Shown: positions 43,022 through 52,528 of the stretch, piece by piece
Position numbering within the stretch: position 1 is the stretch's first letter
How the letters are laid out: every line of letters starts with the position of its first letter
DNA from: Elioraea tepidiphila DSM 17972
GTDB lineage: Bacteria > Pseudomonadota > Alphaproteobacteria > Acetobacterales > Acetobacteraceae
Direction of reading: 5' to 3'
Assembly (NCBI RefSeq): GCF_000378465.1
Contig: NZ_KB899910.1
Coordinates: forward strand, 275,617-339,616
DNA length: 64,000 nt
Notes under the pieces: generated by a model
Told to the model about the DNA's origin: nothing
Databases searched by the model: none
The model's input: the letters and a program-made list of their open reading frames with translations, nothing else
Made by a program: the position numbers and the translations under genes

Positions 43022-43893
43022 CCCTGCGCCTCGCCGTCGGCATCGCCACGCGCAATCGTCCCGCGATCCTTGCGGAGACGATCGCCGAGCTCAGCCGCCA
43101 GACCCGCGCGCCCGATGCGATCCTCGTCTGCCATGTCGGCCCGGAGGACGTGGGCGACCTGCCGGCCAAGCGCCCGGACATCATCTTCCTCACCACCACG
43201 GCCGGGCTGCCGCGCCAGCGCAACGCGATCCTCGATGCGACCGACGCCGACATCCTGCTGTTCCTCGACGACGACTTCCTCGCCGCGCCCGCGTATCTCG
43301 CGGTACTGGAGGCGGTGATGCTGGCGCATCCCGACTGCGTGGTCGCGACCGGCACGGTGATCGCCGACGGCGCCAAGGGGCCGGGGATCAGCGTCGAAGA
43401 GGGCCGCGCGATTCTCGCCGCGGACACGCCACCGGCCGATCCGCGCGCCGTCACGCCGCACTTCAATGGCTATGGCTGCAACATGGCGGTGCGCATGCGG
43501 GTGGTGCGCGAGCACGGCGTCCGGGTGGATGAGGCGCTGCCGCTCTATGCCTGGTACGAGGATATCGACTTCACCCGCGCCCTCGGCCGGCACGGCACGA
43601 TCCTGCGGCTGGCGGGCGCGCGCGGCGTGCATCTCGGCGTGAAGCAGGCGCGCACCCCCGGGCTTAGGCTCGGCTACAGCCAGGTCGCGAACCCGGTCTA
43701 TCTCGCGCGCAAGGGCACGTTTCCCTGGAGCCACGCGATCCCGTCCGCCGCGCGGCACACGCTGATCAACGCCGTGCGCTCGCTCGCCCCCGAGCCGCAT
43801 GTCGATCGGTTCGGACGCTTCCGCGGCAACCTGCTCGCGCTCTGGGATCTCCTGCGCGGCCGGGCAGCGCCGGGGCGCGTGCTGGAGCTCTGA
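43018..43893 (+). CDS. Family 2 glycosyltransferase
   Basis: 291 residues. GT-A core with LAVGIATRNRPAILAETIAEL, RQRNAILDATDADILLFLDDDF (DxD) and NGYGCNMAVRMRVV, then WYEDIDFTRAL (catalytic Glu/Asp region). It ends the coupled run of five plus-strand genes. It converges, with no gap, on the YdcF gene, whose stop begins at 43894. Confidence 0.9.
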   Translation: MTLRLAVGIATRNRPAILAETIAELSRQTRAPDAILVCHVGPEDVGDLPAKRPDIIFLTTTAGLPRQRNAILDATDADILLFLDDDFLAAPAYLAVLEAVMLAHPDCVVATGTVIADGAKGPGISVEEGRAILAADTPPADPRAVTPHFNGYGCNMAVRMRVVREHGVRVDEALPLYAWYEDIDFTRALGRHGTILRLAGARGVHLGVKQARTPGLRLGYSQVANPVYLARKGTFPWSHAIPSAARHTLINAVRSLAPEPHVDRFGRFRGNLLALWDLLRGRAAPGRVLEL

Positions 43894-44691
43894 TCAGGGC
43901 GCGGGAAACAGCGCGTCGCTGCGCCCGAGCGCGCGGTAGACCGCCATGCCCAGCCACTCGCGCAGGCCGGACTCGAGCATCTGCAACCGGTCGGGAAACG
44001 GCGCGTCGTAGAGCGCCGCGAGCGAATGGCCGGTGCGGTAGTTCACCGGCCACGGCACCACCTGCCAGCCGGCCCGCCGGAACGCGCCGACCGAACGCGG
44101 CATATGGCTCGCCGAGGTGACGAGCAGCCAGGTCTCGCCCGGGCGCGGCTCGACCAGCCGGTGCGTGAACACCGCGTTCTCCCAGGTGTTGCGCGCCTGA
44201 TCCTCATACGTCACGCGCGCCTCGGGCAGGCCGAGCGCGGTGAACAGGCGCCGCGCGACATCGGCCTCGGTGAGCCCCCCATGCACCAGCGAGCCCTGCC
44301 CGCCGGTGAACACCAGCCGCGCTTCGGGATAGCGGCGGGCGAGCGCGACGAACTCCGTCATCCGTTCCGCGGCACCGTTCAACGCGGGGATGCCGCGCGC
44401 CTCGGTGAGGTTCTGATCGACCGCGCCGCCAAGCACGATCACGCCATCGACATGCATCGGTGCCTCGGCCGGGCGGGCGAACCGATCCTCGAGCGGCATG
44501 ACGATCCAGGGTGCCAGCGGGGTCGCAATGACGACGACGTAGAAGCCCAAGCCCGCGAGCAGAGGCCAGCGGCCCCAGCGCCGGCCCCGCCACATCAGCA
44601 CCAGGCCCACGCACGCGAGGATAAGCGCGAAGGTGCCCGGCCGGGCGACGAACCAGAGCGTCTTCGACAGCAGGTGTACGAGCGTGTCCAT
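43894..44691 (-). CDS. YdcF/ElyC-like DUF218 membrane protein
   Basis: 265 residues. Two N-terminal membrane helices (about 13-32 and 38-58), then a DUF218 domain: VDGVIVLGGAVDQNLTEARG, RLVFTGGQGSLVHGGLTEADVARRL, VTYEDQARNTWENAVFTHRLV and WLLVTSASHMPRSVGAFRRAGW. ElyC-type relatives act in undecaprenyl-phosphate and envelope-polysaccharide metabolism. That fits its place in this locus, downstream by 9 bases of a GT39-like gene. Confidence 0.9.
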   Translation of the reverse strand: MDTLVHLLSKTLWFVARPGTFALILACVGLVLMWRGRRWGRWPLLAGLGFYVVVIATPLAPWIVMPLEDRFARPAEAPMHVDGVIVLGGAVDQNLTEARGIPALNGAAERMTEFVALARRYPEARLVFTGGQGSLVHGGLTEADVARRLFTALGLPEARVTYEDQARNTWENAVFTHRLVEPRPGETWLLVTSASHMPRSVGAFRRAGWQVVPWPVNYRTGHSLAALYDAPFPDRLQMLESGLREWLGMAVYRALGRSDALFPAP

Positions 44692-44700
44692 CGCCGCCTC

Positions 44701-46209
44701 CTAGTCGCCGAGGTCGCGCCGGCGCCAGATCTCGACCGGCCCGCGCTGCTCGGCGATGCTGGCGGCGAGGTCGTAACGTGCCGCGATCGTCTCCTCCACC
44801 CGCGCGATCGCCTCGGGGCGTAGCGTATGCAGCCAGCCGCGATCGATGATGATCGCCGCCGGCGCGCTGTCGAGCACGCGCGCGAGTTCCGTGTCGGCAT
44901 CGACCGGCAGCGTGCGGAAGAACCGGCCGGAGAGCTGCGCGGGAAATGCGAAGCGCGTGGTCACGTTCATCTCCGCCAGTACCAGCACCACCGCGTGGTA
45001 GTTCAGCATGAACACCGGCGAGCCCGGCGGCACCGCCTGACGCAGGGCGGCCGCGACCCGTCGCACGGGATCGGGCTCGTAGAGGCCCCGCCCGTCCAGC
45101 ATCCGCGCCGGCGCGTCCATCCGCCAGGCATCGAGCGCGAGCAGAACGAGCAGCACCAAAACCGCCGGCCGCACGCGCTCCGGCCTCAGCATCGCCGCGA
45201 GCCGCCACGCGCCGAGTGCCGCGAGCAGGCCAAGCGGTGGCAGCAGCATCAGGAAGTAGTGGCGGAAGAACATGCCGGGCGCGATGACGCCGAGGGCGGC
45301 CACCGCGAACCACGACCACCCGAGGACCAGCAGCCGGCGATGCTCAGGCAGGGGCCGTAGCGTCGCGACCACGGCGAGCAGCAGCGGCGCGGCGAGTGTC
45401 AGCAGCTCCGCCGTCACCACCCAGGCGGCGACACCCGGGCTCAACCGGGAGAAGCCGTAGCGCAACGGCGCGAGCACCAGCGCGTCCCACAGCGTCGCGA
45501 ACTCGCCCATCAGCAGATACGTCAGGCCGAGCAGCAGAATCGGCGTCGCGCAGAGCACGGCATAGGCGGCGGCCATCGCCGCCACGCGCCGCCAATCCAG
45601 CACGCCGCGCCACCACGGCAGCAGCACGGCCAGCGCGAAGGCGAAGCAGCCCTCGAACACCACCACCTGCTTGATCACCAGACCGCAGCCGATCAGCAGC
45701 CCGATCGGTACGAGGTCGCGGATGCGCGGCGCCGCCGCCCGATCGAGCGCCCGCGCGGCCAGACGCGCAGCGAACGCGAGCGCGCCGACGACGAACGGCG
45801 CGAACAGGATCTCGGTGTTGGTGGCGAGCCCCGTGAGCGTCGGCGTCAGCACGACATAGGCAAGCCCCGCGGTCAGCGCGAGCGCAGGTGCGCCACCCGC
45901 CGCGCGGACCAGCCCGTCGAGTGCCGATCCGGTGACGGCGACACAGATCGCGCCGAGCAGCCGCACGCTGCGGATGCTCTCGCCCAGCACGGCGAGCGCG
46001 AGCGCGATCAGCGCCGGCGCGCCCGGCGGATGCATGTCCCACACGGCGACGAAGGGCCAGTTGCCGCGCAGCCACTCGCGCGCCTGGAGCATGTAGAGCC
46101 CCTCGTCGGTGTCGATCACCGCCGGCACGAAGGCCATCCAGCGGCAGAGCAGCGCGACGGCGAGCATCAGCGCGAACACCGCCGGGCCGCGCAGCGGAAG
46201 CGCGCTCAT
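44701..46209 (-). CDS. GT39-like (PMT/ArnT superfamily) membrane glycosyltransferase
   Basis: 502 residues with about 10-12 hydrophobic segments. An N-terminal periplasmic loop reads DTDEGLYMLQAREWLRGNWPFVAVWDMHPPG, with the acidic residues (D-E after the first helix) expected of the catalytic site of the GT-C family, as in dolichyl-phosphate-mannose mannosyltransferases. It transfers a sugar from a polyprenyl-phosphate donor in the periplasm. That would pair it with the GtrB-like enzyme at 34956. ATG overlaps the upstream gene's TGA. Confidence 0.83.
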   Translation of the reverse strand: MSALPLRGPAVFALMLAVALLCRWMAFVPAVIDTDEGLYMLQAREWLRGNWPFVAVWDMHPPGAPALIALALAVLGESIRSVRLLGAICVAVTGSALDGLVRAAGGAPALALTAGLAYVVLTPTLTGLATNTEILFAPFVVGALAFAARLAARALDRAAAPRIRDLVPIGLLIGCGLVIKQVVVFEGCFAFALAVLLPWWRGVLDWRRVAAMAAAYAVLCATPILLLGLTYLLMGEFATLWDALVLAPLRYGFSRLSPGVAAWVVTAELLTLAAPLLLAVVATLRPLPEHRRLLVLGWSWFAVAALGVIAPGMFFRHYFLMLLPPLGLLAALGAWRLAAMLRPERVRPAVLVLLVLLALDAWRMDAPARMLDGRGLYEPDPVRRVAAALRQAVPPGSPVFMLNYHAVVLVLAEMNVTTRFAFPAQLSGRFFRTLPVDADTELARVLDSAPAAIIIDRGWLHTLRPEAIARVEETIAARYDLAASIAEQRGPVEIWRRRDLGD

Positions 46210-47864
46210 CGGATGTGCCAACCCGGTGCGAACACGAGCAGCCCCTCCACCTCGCGCAGAAGATCGCGCGAAGGATCGTAGCGCGCGGCGACGATCGCGT
46301 GCGTGGCCTCATCGCGCAGCACGTAGAGCGTTCCCGCCTCCCAGCGCGCGGCGTCGAGTTCGGCGGCCACCGCCATGCGCAGGGCGCGCAGCGCGTCCTG
46401 GTCCACCCGCGAGTGGTACACCGCATCGGTCGCCAACCCGTGCCGCGCGGCGAAACGCGCGATCTCCTCCCAGTTCGCGCCGAAATTGCCGGCCGGCACC
46501 GCGCGGATGCGCGTGTAGCGCTGCGCCGCCTCGGCCCAGAACGGATCGGCGAGACGCTCGACCGGCACGCGCGGCGCATCGGCCACGAGGGCGCGATAGC
46601 GCGCGAGTCCGGTCGAGATGTCGACGAGCTGGAGCGCGAGCGCGGCCGCCAGCAGCAGCCCCGCGCGCCGCCCGCCCCAGCGCGCCGCCACCGCGGCGAT
46701 CGCGCCGAACAGCGCCGCATAGGCAAGTGGCCAGAAGAAGCGCTCGGAGGCGCGCAACAGATCGGCCACACGCTGCACGACTGCTGGCAAGGGAAGGTCC
46801 GCGATCATCACCCCGCCGATCGCAGGACGATGTGTCACCGCGAAGGCGAGCATCGCGACCAGCGCGGCGAGCAGCAGCGCATGGCGCGCAAGGGCCGCGC
46901 GCCAGGGCAGCCGCCCCCTCGCCAAGGCGGCGAGCGCGGCCGCCAGCAGCAGCAACGACCCGGCGCCGAGATAGGAGCCGCCATGCTCCCAGTGCCGCAG
47001 CGTCGGCAGCGTCGGCAGCAGCCGACCCCACTCGACCGGATCGAACGGCGCCAGCAGATCGAGCCCGGTCTCGCCATAGCCCGGCCCGAGCGGCTTCAAA
47101 GGCCCGCTCAGGCTGAAGAAGCCGCTCAGCCACAGCGCGGCACCAACCACGGAGAGGACAGCGACGACCTCACCGAGACGTCGCGCAATCCGCCCGTCCC
47201 GCAGCCCTCGCGTCAGCAGATCCGCACCCCACAGCGCCGCCACCATCGCCAGCAGATAGGCGTTGATCAGTGCGGTCGTGCCGAGCAGCAGCGTCCAGGC
47301 GACGCCCTGGCGGCGCCCCGCCGGATCGCGCAAGCAGAGATACAGCCCCGCCAGCAGCACCCAATGCGCGACCAGCGCGAAATGTCCGCCCATGCGGTTG
47401 ATCATCATCGGCTGGAACGCGAACAGCGCCGCGCCGGCCGCGCGCGCGAGCGGGTCCTGCGTCGCGAGCCCGATCAGCCGCCACGCCACCCCGCCCTGGA
47501 GCATGCCGCACGCGACCAGCCACGGTCCCCAGTACTGATCGACCGTGACAAGACCGCCGAGCGCCTTCAGCGGCAGCGCCAGCAGCGGCACGATGTCGAC
47601 GTAGAAGATCGCGCTCGCGAGTTCGAGCCCGTAATCGGGGTTGAGCCCGGGCGGCCACGACCAGGGCGACCGGCGGAAGAAGGTCCAGGTCAACCAGTAC
47701 GCCACCGGATCGGGTCCGAGCGGGCCGTGCAGCATCCAGCCGACATCGCCGACATCGAGGATGCGCGGCCCGAGCGCGGCGAGCGCCGCCGCCGCGCCGG
47801 CGAGCAGGGCGGCAAACAGCGACAGCGCGCTGACGGTGCGGGAACTCGTCGACGTCTCGGTCAT
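46206..47864 (-). CDS. Polytopic membrane protein, DUF6311-like, paralogue of 35949-37547
   Basis: 552 residues, about 11 hydrophobic segments and a soluble C-terminal domain (from about residue 430). Shared marks with the protein at 35949-37547 are the first loop with FRRSPWSWPPGLNPDYGLELASAIFYVDIVPLLALPLK, GGHFALVAHWVLL, and RASERFFWPLAYAALFGAI. Function is not established; a GT-C-type lipid-linked glycosyltransferase is plausible. It is coupled to the GT39-like gene downstream. Confidence 0.78.
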   Translation of the reverse strand: MTETSTSSRTVSALSLFAALLAGAAAALAALGPRILDVGDVGWMLHGPLGPDPVAYWLTWTFFRRSPWSWPPGLNPDYGLELASAIFYVDIVPLLALPLKALGGLVTVDQYWGPWLVACGMLQGGVAWRLIGLATQDPLARAAGAALFAFQPMMINRMGGHFALVAHWVLLAGLYLCLRDPAGRRQGVAWTLLLGTTALINAYLLAMVAALWGADLLTRGLRDGRIARRLGEVVAVLSVVGAALWLSGFFSLSGPLKPLGPGYGETGLDLLAPFDPVEWGRLLPTLPTLRHWEHGGSYLGAGSLLLLAAALAALARGRLPWRAALARHALLLAALVAMLAFAVTHRPAIGGVMIADLPLPAVVQRVADLLRASERFFWPLAYAALFGAIAAVAARWGGRRAGLLLAAALALQLVDISTGLARYRALVADAPRVPVERLADPFWAEAAQRYTRIRAVPAGNFGANWEEIARFAARHGLATDAVYHSRVDQDALRALRMAVAAELDAARWEAGTLYVLRDEATHAIVAARYDPSRDLLREVEGLLVFAPGWHIR

Positions 47865-47931
47865 GGCGGCGGGCCGGGCAGGGCAGCATCAACACGGTCC
47901 GCGGCCGGGGGACAAGCGCGCATCATGCCGG

Positions 47932-49395
47932 TCAGCCGCGGCGGCGGAGCCGGTCCGCCGCGACCGCGAGCGCCATCCGCCCGGTCGGTGAGACAAGGGC
48001 GGCGGCAGCCGAGCCGCCGAGCCAGGCGAGCCAGACGACGATCCCGGCGCCGATCCGCCCCGGGGCCGGCGGCGCGACTGCGGCGATCAGCGACGGCGCG
48101 GCCGCCGCACCGCCGGTGCGCAGCAGCGCCGCGAGCAGTCCTGGATGCGTGCTCCCACCGAGCGGCCCTGCCGGGGCGGCGGCATAGACCGCCGCGTAGA
48201 GGCCGATCGCGACGCCCGCGGCCAACCCAAGCCCGGCCGCGCCGCCGAGCAGCGCTCCCGCCGGCGCGAGCACCGCGAGCAGCGCCGCGCCCGCCGCCGA
48301 CAGGCGCGTCGCCCGCCGCATGCTCCCGCGCGCGAGGTCGAAGATGGCGGCGGCCGAGGCGAGCGCATGCAGTCCCCAGCCTGTCGCGAGCCCGGCGAGC
48401 CCGACCGCGGCCTGCCCGACGAGCTCGCCGGACCCTGTCCAGGCCCAGAGCACGGTGCCCGGCAGCAGCGCCAGCACGGCCGCCCAGGGCACGACCAGGA
48501 TCGCGGCGACCTGCACCGCATCGCGAAGCGCGCGCCTGACCTCGACCGCGTCCTTGCGGGCGAGCGCGGCCGAGAGGCGGGGAAACCAGACCGCGCGCGC
48601 CGGCACGATCAGCACGCCCAGCATCTGCGCGATCTGCGCGATCAGGCTGTAGGCGCCGAATGCCGCGAGGGGCAGCAGGGTGGCGCCCGCCAGCCGATCG
48701 AGCACCGCGAACAGCAGCCCCGCCAGCGCCAGCATCGAGACGTCGCGCGCATAGGCGCCCACACCGCCGACCGGAGCGCGCGCGCGTGGCAGGCCATGCC
48801 GCAGGCGCCGACGCAGCAACGCGACCGAGCCGAGCGCGGCGACCGCGTGCCAGACCAGCACCGCGCGCACATCCGGCAGCGGCCCGAGCACCAGCACGAC
48901 GGACCCGCCCCAGCGCAGCATCGTGCCGCCGGCATGGATCAGCGCCGCCTCGGCCTGGCGGCCGCGCCCGTTCAATCCGGCCTGGTAGAGCGTGGTCGGC
49001 CAGAGCGCGGCACCGGCCAGGGCCGCGAGGGCCAGCGCGGTCGCCAGCGTGCCGCGCGGCAGCGGCGAGGCGAGCAGCCCCGACAGCGGCCAGGCGAGCG
49101 CGGCCGCGGCCAGCACCACAACGCATCCGCCGGCGAGCAGCAGCCGCTCGGCGGCGGCGAGCAGGGCCGCGCCCGCCTCCGGTCCCTCGGCGGCGAATCG
49201 GCGCGTCAGCGCGGCCGCCAGCCCGGCATCGAGAATGCCCAGCAGCAGCGTCAGCGTCGCCGCGATGCCGAGCAGCCCATAGCCATCGAGGCCGAGCCCG
49301 GCGACCAGCACCGGCGCCGCGAGCAGCGTGGTCGCCGCCTGGATCGCCTGCGCGGCAAGCAGCGCCGCCAGGCTGGTGGAGATGCGCGTGGCCAT
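47932..49395 (-). CDS. Polysaccharide flippase (Wzx/MATE-like), copy 2
   Basis: 487 residues, about 14 hydrophobic segments. It starts RISTSLAALLAAQAIQAATTLLAAPVLVAGLGLDGYG and has LGILDAGLAAALTRRFA, matching the pattern of copy 1 at 38487-39992 (FDLGLGAALTR) though clearly diverged. It would export a different lipid-linked glycan. It is divergent from the next glycosyltransferase gene, with an 85-base gap that must hold both promoters. Confidence 0.85.
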   Translation of the reverse strand: MATRISTSLAALLAAQAIQAATTLLAAPVLVAGLGLDGYGLLGIAATLTLLLGILDAGLAAALTRRFAAEGPEAGAALLAAAERLLLAGGCVVVLAAAALAWPLSGLLASPLPRGTLATALALAALAGAALWPTTLYQAGLNGRGRQAEAALIHAGGTMLRWGGSVVLVLGPLPDVRAVLVWHAVAALGSVALLRRRLRHGLPRARAPVGGVGAYARDVSMLALAGLLFAVLDRLAGATLLPLAAFGAYSLIAQIAQMLGVLIVPARAVWFPRLSAALARKDAVEVRRALRDAVQVAAILVVPWAAVLALLPGTVLWAWTGSGELVGQAAVGLAGLATGWGLHALASAAAIFDLARGSMRRATRLSAAGAALLAVLAPAGALLGGAAGLGLAAGVAIGLYAAVYAAAPAGPLGGSTHPGLLAALLRTGGAAAAPSLIAAVAPPAPGRIGAGIVVWLAWLGGSAAAALVSPTGRMALAVAADRLRRRG

Positions 49396-49480
49396 CCTGC
49401 GCCGATCAAGCCTGCGCGGCGTGGCCGCAACAAGGCGCGGCTCTTGCGGTGGGGCCGGGGCTCCGGCAGACCGCGCCGCG

Positions 49481-50878
49481 ATGACCCGCCCTCCCCTGCG
49501 CGCGCGGCTGCGCACCGTGCTCGGCCGCCGACTGATCCGCCTCCCCGCGGTCGGTGCCGCGATCGCGGCCGTGGCGACCGTCTGGGACCGGCTGCCGGGC
49601 ACGCGGACCGAACGGGCGCTGGCGGCGGCGCTCGACACGGCACGCGCGACGGCCGCGGGGATCGATCCGCTGCCCGGCCGGGTGCTGATGTTCAACGCCT
49701 CGCTGGTGCCCGGCGGGGCGGAGCGGCAGCTCGTCCACACCGCCGTCGGGCTCGCGCGGCGAGGCGCGGCGCACGGGGTCGAGCGGGTGGTGGTCGCGCT
49801 CGACTCGCCATCCGAGGGCGGGCGCCCCGGCGTGCTCACGGCCGAGCTGGCCGACGCCGCGGTGGCGGTCGAAGTACTGGCGGAGGCGGAGGTGCCGGAG
49901 GCGGTCCGGCGTCTCTCCGCGCGCCTGCCGGGCCAGGCCGCCGCCCGTCTGCGGCGCATGGCGGCCGCGATCCTGCGTCACCGGCCGGCGGTGGTGCATG
50001 CGTGGCAGGACTCGACCGCGATCTGCGCCGGCCTCGCCGCCGCCTGGGCGGGCGTGCCCTGCATCGTGTTGTCGGGGCGGAACGTTTCGCCCCGCAACTT
50101 CGTCTTCTGGACCCCGTGGATGCGACCGGCCTTCCGCGTGCTGATCGCCCGACCCGAGGTGCGGCTGATCAACAACAGCGCGGCCGGCGCGCATGACTAC
50201 GCCGACTGGCTCGGTGTCGCGACGGACCGGATCGGCGTGGTGCGCAACGGCATCGCCCTCGCGCCGCTCGATCCCGCGACCGCCGCAACCGCGCGGCAAC
50301 GTCTGCGCGCGCGGCTGGGCGTGCCGGCCGAGGCCCGGCTCATCGGATCCGTGTTCCGCTTCTATCCCGAGAAGCGGCCGCTGCTCTGGGTGGCCGCGGC
50401 AGCCGCCTACGCGGCGCGCGACCCGGGGGCGCGGTTCGCCGTGATCGGCTGGGGACCGTTTGCCGAGCCGATGCGGCAGGCGGCGCGCAAGGCCGGCCTC
50501 GCGGATCGGCTGCACCTGCTGCCGGCGGAGACGAACGTGGCCGAGGCGCTCGCGGCGATGGATGCATTCCTGCTCACCTCGGCGCGGGAGGGCACGCCGA
50601 ATGTCGTGCTGGAAGCGCAGGCCGCCGGTCTGCCGGTGATCGCGACCGCGGCGGGCGGCACCGAGGAGGCGCTGCGCGAGGGCCCGGCGGCGCTCGCCGA
50701 CCCGACGCCGGCCGCGCTGGCCCAGGCGCTCGCCGCCCTGTTCGCCGATCCGGATCGGCTCGCCGCCGCCCGCGCGCTCGGGCCCCGGTTCGTCGCCGAG
50801 CGCTACGGGCTTGAGCGCATGCTGGACGAGACGCTCGCCGTCTATGCGCCGGGCCTGGCACCACGCGCGGCCGGATAG
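49481..50878 (+). CDS. Family 4 glycosyltransferase
   Basis: 465 residues from ATG 49481. An extra N-terminal 60 residues (helical, basic) precede the GT-B fold, which starts VLMFNASLVPGGAERQLVHTAVGLARRG. The donor site is DAFLLTSAREGTPNVVLEAQAAGLPVIA with its E-x7-E motif, and RPAVVHAWQDSTAICAGLAAAW is the acceptor-side region. The ribosome site is poor. It converges on the methyltransferase gene (stop at 50886). Confidence 0.9.
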   Translation: MTRPPLRARLRTVLGRRLIRLPAVGAAIAAVATVWDRLPGTRTERALAAALDTARATAAGIDPLPGRVLMFNASLVPGGAERQLVHTAVGLARRGAAHGVERVVVALDSPSEGGRPGVLTAELADAAVAVEVLAEAEVPEAVRRLSARLPGQAAARLRRMAAAILRHRPAVVHAWQDSTAICAGLAAAWAGVPCIVLSGRNVSPRNFVFWTPWMRPAFRVLIARPEVRLINNSAAGAHDYADWLGVATDRIGVVRNGIALAPLDPATAATARQRLRARLGVPAEARLIGSVFRFYPEKRPLLWVAAAAAYAARDPGARFAVIGWGPFAEPMRQAARKAGLADRLHLLPAETNVAEALAAMDAFLLTSAREGTPNVVLEAQAAGLPVIATAAGGTEEALREGPAALADPTPAALAQALAALFADPDRLAAARALGPRFVAERYGLERMLDETLAVYAPGLAPRAAG

Positions 50879-50885
50879 GGCGGGG

Positions 50886-51662
50886 TCAGATCCGCTCTGC
50901 AACGCAGAGCATGTGCGACCGGTCGCCGAGCGTGACCTGGCGGCCGGAGCGGAACCGGCGTGCGAGTTGGGCCGTGCGCACGCGCCGCCAGAGGGCGGCC
51001 AGCGGCGCGGGCACGCGCATGCGCTCCGGCGGCAGCAGGAAGCCGAAATTCGAGAACTCGACCAGATGGGTCACGATCACCCGGAAGCCGTGCGGCGCGA
51101 GCAGCCCGGCGAGGCTCTCGGGGGTGAGGCTGCGCACGTGCTGCCAGCGGTGGAACAGCAGGTTGCTGACGGGGCAGTACACCATCGAGGCCTCGAGATC
51201 CTCGGCATGCGGCGTGGAGATGATGAGTCTGCCGCCGGGACGCAGGAAGCCGTGGACGGCGCGCAGCACGGGGTCGAGTTCCTCGTCGATGACGTGCTCG
51301 ATCACCTCGGCCATCACCACCGCGTCATAGGGGGCATCGGTCCCGGCCGCGGCGCCGAGGAAGCCGGGCAGTCCGCCGAGCGCGCGTTCGAGCGCGTGGC
51401 GCCGCTCGGGTGCGGGCTCGAAGGCGGCGGTCGGGAAGCCGGCCTCGATCATCAGCCGGGTCAGCGTGCCGTCGCCGGCGCCGAAATCGAGATGCCGCCC
51501 ACCCGGCGTGAAATGCGCCCGAGCTGCGATGATGAACAGCCGGCCGGCGATGCGTGCGAAGGCGTGCGCCTCGAGCGCGGTCGTGCCGACGACATCCCAG
51601 AAGCGGTTCACCAGCTCGGGCGTCCAGACCAGGCGCTGCGGCGGAACGGTATCAGAACGCAT
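50886..51662 (-). CDS. Class I SAM-dependent methyltransferase
   Basis: 258 residues. SAM-binding motif HLDFGAGDGTLTRLMIEAG near residue 60, then YDAVVMAEVIEHVIDEE (motif II region) and LRPGGRLIISTPHAED (post-III). This Ubie/Methyltransf_11-like type often methylates sugars or lipid-linked glycans. It overlaps the upstream TylF-like gene by 11 bases, so the two methyltransferases are made together and may cap the polysaccharide of this locus. Confidence 0.87.
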   Translation of the reverse strand: MRSDTVPPQRLVWTPELVNRFWDVVGTTALEAHAFARIAGRLFIIAARAHFTPGGRHLDFGAGDGTLTRLMIEAGFPTAAFEPAPERRHALERALGGLPGFLGAAAGTDAPYDAVVMAEVIEHVIDEELDPVLRAVHGFLRPGGRLIISTPHAEDLEASMVYCPVSNLLFHRWQHVRSLTPESLAGLLAPHGFRVIVTHLVEFSNFGFLLPPERMRVPAPLAALWRRVRTAQLARRFRSGRQVTLGDRSHMLCVAERI

Positions 51663-52473
51663 CGAGGCTCTTCCGTGCGGCGCGCTTGACGAACCAGACG
51701 CCCTGCGCGCCGGGTGCGGTCCAGAGCCGGTAGGCCAGGTCGTGGCGCGAGAGCGTGTCGTGCACCGCGCGCGCGCAGCCATCCCAGGCGTAGTAGTCGT
51801 CGATGATCACCAGGGCCTCCTCCTGCACCACCGGCAGGAAGGCCTCGAGACATTCGACGGTGCTGTCGTACCAGTCGCCGTCCAGGCGCAACAGGGCGAC
51901 GCCGCCCGCCGCGCGCAGGCGTTGCGCAAGCGGCCCGACCGTGTCGCTGAACCAGCCGCGATGGATCGGCGCCTCGGCCTCGCCGAAACCCAACCGGTCG
52001 CGCGCCGCGCGCACCGCCGTTTCCTCGGCGCGACAGTTCGCATCCGGATCGTCGGGCGCCTCGCCCGCCTGCCAGGCGCGCGCGAGCGGGCCGTCGCGCT
52101 CCTGCACCGGCGGCAGGCCCTGGAAGCTGTCGAGCATGTGCACCGGGCAGACGACCCTCCCGGCGGCGGCGCGCTGCGCGAGCAGCATCGCGAAGCTGGT
52201 GCCGCCGCGCCAGACGCCGCACTCGACGATCGCGCCTCCGCGGCCGCTGAGCGCCGCCTCAGCCGCGCGTTGCGCGGCAAAGGCGATGCCGACCGGCGGG
52301 ACCATGGTGTGCGGGGCGACCGCGCGGACGATTCGGCGCACGGCGGCGACCGAGAGCGGCCCGCGCACGCCGAACGCGGCGTGCAGGGCCGCGGCCTCGC
52401 GCCGCAGGCGCACGGGCAGCACGGCGCGCAGCGCGCGCCGCGCCGGAAGCGTGGCGGTCAGCGGAATGGCCAT
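51652..52473 (-). CDS. TylF/macrocin-type sugar O-methyltransferase
   Basis: 273 residues. IVECGVWRGGTSFAMLL is the SAM-binding start of the TylF family, followed by HMLDSFQGLPP, LLRLDGDWYDSTVECLEAFLP (metal-binding Asp) and VIIDDYYAWDGCARAV. Relatives methylate deoxysugars in macrolides and in bacterial glycans. In this setting it most likely O-methylates a sugar of the surface polysaccharide. It overlaps the methyltransferase downstream. Confidence 0.9.
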   Translation of the reverse strand: MAIPLTATLPARRALRAVLPVRLRREAAALHAAFGVRGPLSVAAVRRIVRAVAPHTMVPPVGIAFAAQRAAEAALSGRGGAIVECGVWRGGTSFAMLLAQRAAAGRVVCPVHMLDSFQGLPPVQERDGPLARAWQAGEAPDDPDANCRAEETAVRAARDRLGFGEAEAPIHRGWFSDTVGPLAQRLRAAGGVALLRLDGDWYDSTVECLEAFLPVVQEEALVIIDDYYAWDGCARAVHDTLSRHDLAYRLWTAPGAQGVWFVKRAARKSLDAF

Positions 52474-52528
52474 GCTGTCAGCCTTGAAGCGGCATTCCGC
52501 GGCCCGCGCAAGTCGGTAAGCGCGCAGG